In this document: piece after piece, positions 61,465 through 64,000 of the stretch
How the letters are laid out: the number at the start of each line of letters is the position of its first letter
Position numbering within the stretch: position 1 is the first letter of the stretch
Program-made: the position numbers and the translations under genes
Notes under the pieces: model-generated
Seen by the model: the letters and a program-made list of their open reading frames with translations, nothing else
Database searches by the model: none
What the model was told of the DNA's origin: nothing
Assembly (NCBI GenBank): GCA_038109305.1
Contig: JAYNIR010000011.1
Location: 30,991 to 94,990 of the forward strand
From: UBA1479 sp038109305
GTDB taxonomy: Bacteria > Pseudomonadota > Alphaproteobacteria > Rhodospirillales > Casp-alpha2
Length of the DNA: 64,000 bases
Direction: 5' to 3'

Positions 61465-63138
61465 TTAGTTCCTGCCCGACAGCAGGCCCTTGGCGATGAC
61501 CTGGGCCTGAATTTCCGCAGCGCCCTCGAAAATGTTGAGGATGCGCGCGTCGCAGATGACCCGGGAAATCGGGTATTCCAGCGCGTAGCCGTTGCCGCCG
61601 TGGATCTGCAGCGCGTTGTCGGCATTGGACCACGCGGTGCGGGCACCCAGCAGCTTCGCCATGCCGGCTTCGATATCGCAGCGGCGGTCGGAGTCTTTTT
61701 CCCGCGCGGCGAAGTAGGTCAGCTGCCTTGCGATCATAGTTTCCACCGCCATCCACGACAGCTTGCCGTGGACCCGGGGAAACGCATGAATGGCGCGGCC
61801 GAACTGGTTGCGTTCCATGGCATAAGCCAAGCCCAGCTCCATGGCGTTCTGCGCCACGCCGACGGCGCGGGCCGCCGTTTGGATGCGGGCAATTTCAAAC
61901 GTCGCCATCAATTGCTTGAAGCCCTGCCCTTCCGTTCCGCCGAGCAACTGGCCGGCCGGCACGCGAAACCCGTCGAAGCCGATTTCGTATTCCTTCATGC
62001 CGCGGTAGCCAAGCACTTCAATCTCGCCACCGGACATTCCATCCGCGGGGAACGGATCGACGTCTGTGCCCCGGGGTTTTTCCGCCAACAGCATGGACAG
62101 GCCTTTGTATCCCGGCTCGTCCGCGTTGGTGCGGACCAGAAGGGTCATTACGTCGGACCGCGCGGCGTGGGTGATCCAGGTTTTGTTGCCGTTGACAACG
62201 TAGTCGCCGCCGTCGAGCACCGCGCGGGTGCGGAGCGACGCTAGGTCGGACCCGGTGTTGGGTTCCGTGAACACCGCCGTCGGCAGGATTTCGCCCGACG
62301 CGATTTTCGGAAGATAATGGTCTTTCTGTTCCTCAGTGCCGCCGAGGCGGATCAGTTCCGCCGCGATTTCGGACCGGGTGCCGAGCGAGCCCACGCCGAT
62401 GTAACCGCGCGACAGTTCTTCCGTCACCACGCACATGGCGATCTTGCCCATGCCGAGCCCGCCGTTTTCCTCCGGCACGGTCAGGCCGAAGACGCCCAGT
62501 TCAGCCATCTGGTCGACGACCTCGATGGGGATGAATTCGTCCTTCAGATGCCAATCATGGGCGTGCGGTGTGACCTGATCTTCGACGAACTTGCGGAACT
62601 GGTCCTGCACCAGGTCGAGCGTCTCATCGCCCAGGCCCAAGTTTCCGAAGTGCCCGTCGGCCATGAACGCGCCGATACCCTTGCGCACCGCTGCTGTGTT
62701 GCCGGACTGTAAAAGGGTGCGGATCGCGTCGGCCGCAAGCGGCGCCATGTCGCCGTCGGTCAATCCCAAGTCGGCGGGGCGCACGACCTCGCCCTGGCTG
62801 ATCGCGATGCCGCCCTGGATCTGACTTAGGTATTCACCGAACGCCGCCTGGAGCATCAACTGTTCCATGTCGCCGAGCCGGCCTTCGCCGGAAAGACGTT
62901 CGGCCCAGCCGAGCATTTGGCGGAGACCCTCGACGTAGGTGGTGAGCCACGCGAGCCCGTGGGCGGCGTATTGGTTGTCGTCGAGCGCCTTGCCTGACAC
63001 CCGCCCGTCCCTCGCACACATGTCGCTGACGCGGCGGCGGGCGGCGGCAGCCACTTGGTCGGCTGCCTCAAGCCCCCCACGGCAGAGGATCAGAAGATCA
63101 GGCAGCACTACTTGCGAACTGGCGCCGCTGGCGTCCAT
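61465..63138 (-). CDS. mcd: Methylsuccinyl-CoA dehydrogenase
   Basis: A 557-residue flavoprotein with an acyl-CoA dehydrogenase core and a long N-terminal helical extension (about 150 residues) typical of (2S)-methylsuccinyl-CoA dehydrogenase of the ethylmalonyl-CoA pathway. Core signatures: TAVFTEPNTGSDLASLRTRA, KTWITHAARSD, RNQFGRAIHAFPRV. The catalytic Glu is present in LNIFEGAAEIQAQ, in contrast with the desulfinase-like protein at 21.5 kb. AGGAG precedes ATG 63138. It lies 52 bp after ccr on the same strand. Confidence 0.92.
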   Translation of the reverse strand: MDASGASSQVVLPDLLILCRGGLEAADQVAAAARRRVSDMCARDGRVSGKALDDNQYAAHGLAWLTTYVEGLRQMLGWAERLSGEGRLGDMEQLMLQAAFGEYLSQIQGGIAISQGEVVRPADLGLTDGDMAPLAADAIRTLLQSGNTAAVRKGIGAFMADGHFGNLGLGDETLDLVQDQFRKFVEDQVTPHAHDWHLKDEFIPIEVVDQMAELGVFGLTVPEENGGLGMGKIAMCVVTEELSRGYIGVGSLGTRSEIAAELIRLGGTEEQKDHYLPKIASGEILPTAVFTEPNTGSDLASLRTRAVLDGGDYVVNGNKTWITHAARSDVMTLLVRTNADEPGYKGLSMLLAEKPRGTDVDPFPADGMSGGEIEVLGYRGMKEYEIGFDGFRVPAGQLLGGTEGQGFKQLMATFEIARIQTAARAVGVAQNAMELGLAYAMERNQFGRAIHAFPRVHGKLSWMAVETMIARQLTYFAAREKDSDRRCDIEAGMAKLLGARTAWSNADNALQIHGGNGYALEYPISRVICDARILNIFEGAAEIQAQVIAKGLLSGRN

Positions 63139-63190
63139 CGATGTCTCCTTAGTCGTCACGGATGGCCCGGGAAGGATAACCCGCGCGGGC

Positions 63191-64000
63191 CTAGGCGTTA
63201 ATACAATCCTCGATGGTGCGGAAGCCCGGGCGTTTGGCCTGGATCAGCACCGCCATGTTGCCGGGCTTGTGCTGGTTCCGGCGCATTTTCATGTGCGCTT
63301 GGGGAATGTCGTCCCATGAAAACACTTCCGACATGCAGGGATCGATGCGCCGCTCGATGACCAGCTGGTTGGCTTGCGACGCCTGAAAAAGGTTGGCGAA
63401 GTGGCTGCCCTGGATGCGTTTCTGGCGCATCCACACAAACCGCGCGTCCATCGTCAGGTTATAGCCCGTGGTCCCGGCGCAGAACACGACCATGCCGCCG
63501 CGTTTGACTACGTTGCAGCTGACCGGGAAGGTCGCCTCGCCCGGGTGTTCGAATACGAAGTCGACGTCGTTGCCCTTGCCGGTAATGTCCCAGATGGCTT
63601 TGCCGAACTTGCGGGTTTCGCCCATGTATTCCTTGAAGCCCGGGCCGTTGACTTCGGGCAACTGGCCCCAGCAATTGAAGTCCTTGCGGTTGATAACCGC
63701 CTTGGCGCCCAAGGACATGACGAACTCGCGCTTGTCCTCTTCGGAAATCACGCCGATGGCGTTAGCGCCGGAAACGGCGCAAAGCTGCACCGCCATGGAA
63801 CCCAGGCCGCCCGAAGCGCCCCAGACCAGAACGTTGTGACTCGGGCGCAGGATGTGCGGCCGGTGACCGAACAGCATGCGGTAGGCGGTCGCCAGGACGA
63901 GCGTGTAACACGCACTCTCTTCCCACGTCAGGTGCTTGGGCCGCATCATGCACTGGCGGTCCTGCACGCGGCAGAACTGGGCGAAGGAGCCGTCCGGCGT
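63191..64000 (-). CDS. ccr: Crotonyl-CoA carboxylase/reductase, 5'-partial
   Basis: The visible 269 C-terminal residues of a 430-residue-class enzyme that reductively carboxylates crotonyl-CoA to ethylmalonyl-CoA. VWGASGGLGSMAVQLC is the NADPH site, DFVFEHPGEATFPVSCNVVK and VWMRQKRIQGSHFANLFQA are Ccr-specific. The frame continues beyond the window end at 64000. Immediately upstream of mcd in the same operon, as in other ethylmalonyl-CoA pathway bacteria. Confidence 0.95.
   Translation of the reverse strand, partial: TPDGSFAQFCRVQDRQCMMRPKHLTWEESACYTLVLATAYRMLFGHRPHILRPSHNVLVWGASGGLGSMAVQLCAVSGANAIGVISEEDKREFVMSLGAKAVINRKDFNCWGQLPEVNGPGFKEYMGETRKFGKAIWDITGKGNDVDFVFEHPGEATFPVSCNVVKRGGMVVFCAGTTGYNLTMDARFVWMRQKRIQGSHFANLFQASQANQLVIERRIDPCMSEVFSWDDIPQAHMKMRRNQHKPGNMAVLIQAKRPGFRTIEDCINA

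Overview
The window reads as one contiguous piece of an alphaproteobacterial chromosome, most likely from a Rhodospirillales-like, possibly marine bacterium. The reasons are the high GC content, a CcrM-type methyltransferase, PhaR-controlled polyhydroxybutyrate (PHB) genes, crotonyl-CoA carboxylase/reductase next to methylsuccinyl-CoA dehydrogenase, an adenosylcobalamin-dependent ribonucleotide reductase, and a methyltransferase/chorismate mutase/hisC/tyrC/DUF2125/ChaC gene order. Species assignment is inference. No phage, integrase, intact insertion sequence, rRNA or CRISPR array was seen. One tRNA gene (Gln, anticodon TTG) is present.

Layout: 1-5.6 kb holds the end of an FGE-fold protein and a PHB block: phaR (-), a PhaE-like small protein overlapping a short PHA-synthase-like gene, then phaA and phaB. 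5.8-9.2 kb has an FG-GAP protein, a HicA-like protein, GNAT, MarR with a palindromic operator, a broken cupin and a GST. 9.3-15.7 kb is the aromatic amino acid block plus a secreted UPF0301 protein, DUF2125 and ChaC. 15.7-25 kb has a decayed gene, class II ribonucleotide reductase, a three-gene dioxygenase/CoA-transferase/acyl-CoA-dehydrogenase-fold cluster that looks like a 3-sulfinopropionyl-CoA desulfination module, msrB and a decayed peptidoglycan-binding gene. 25-28 kb has tRNA-Gln, ispE and a TPR lipoprotein. 28-33 kb has a cold-shock gene and a PrpD/VOC/carboxymuconolactone-decarboxylase catabolic cluster beside a broken HAD gene and a GntR regulator. 33-43.5 kb has ETF-QO, uracil-DNA glycosylase, a lytic transglycosylase, moaB, an amidohydrolase, a tandem duplication of a small secreted lysine-rich protein and two glycosyltransferases. 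43.6-56.8 kb has an antiporter with a histone-H1-like tail, rnhB and ccrM, a broken ornithine-lipid pair (olsB, olsA-like), dCMP deaminase, an alanine symporter and YgiQ. 56.9-64 kb has 3-hydroxybutyryl-CoA dehydrogenase, cobalamin adenosyltransferase, an RraA-like protein, methylsuccinyl-CoA dehydrogenase and the partial ccr gene.

Metabolically the genes form one acetyl-CoA/C4 theme. PhaA and PhaB make 3-hydroxybutyryl-CoA for PHB; Hbd, Ccr and Mcd belong to crotonyl-CoA and ethylmalonyl-CoA metabolism. The cobalamin adenosyltransferase could supply the mutases of that pathway and the class II ribonucleotide reductase, and ETF-QO drains electrons from acyl-CoA dehydrogenases.

The most striking global feature is gene breakage. 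About eleven loci are interrupted by frameshifts (several at homopolymers) and/or by in-frame TAA, TAG or TGA codons, while the reading frame beyond the lesion still encodes recognisable conserved sequence. Either this lineage is losing genes recently or the assembly carries errors. All three stop codons are involved, so a simple genetic-code change is unlikely.
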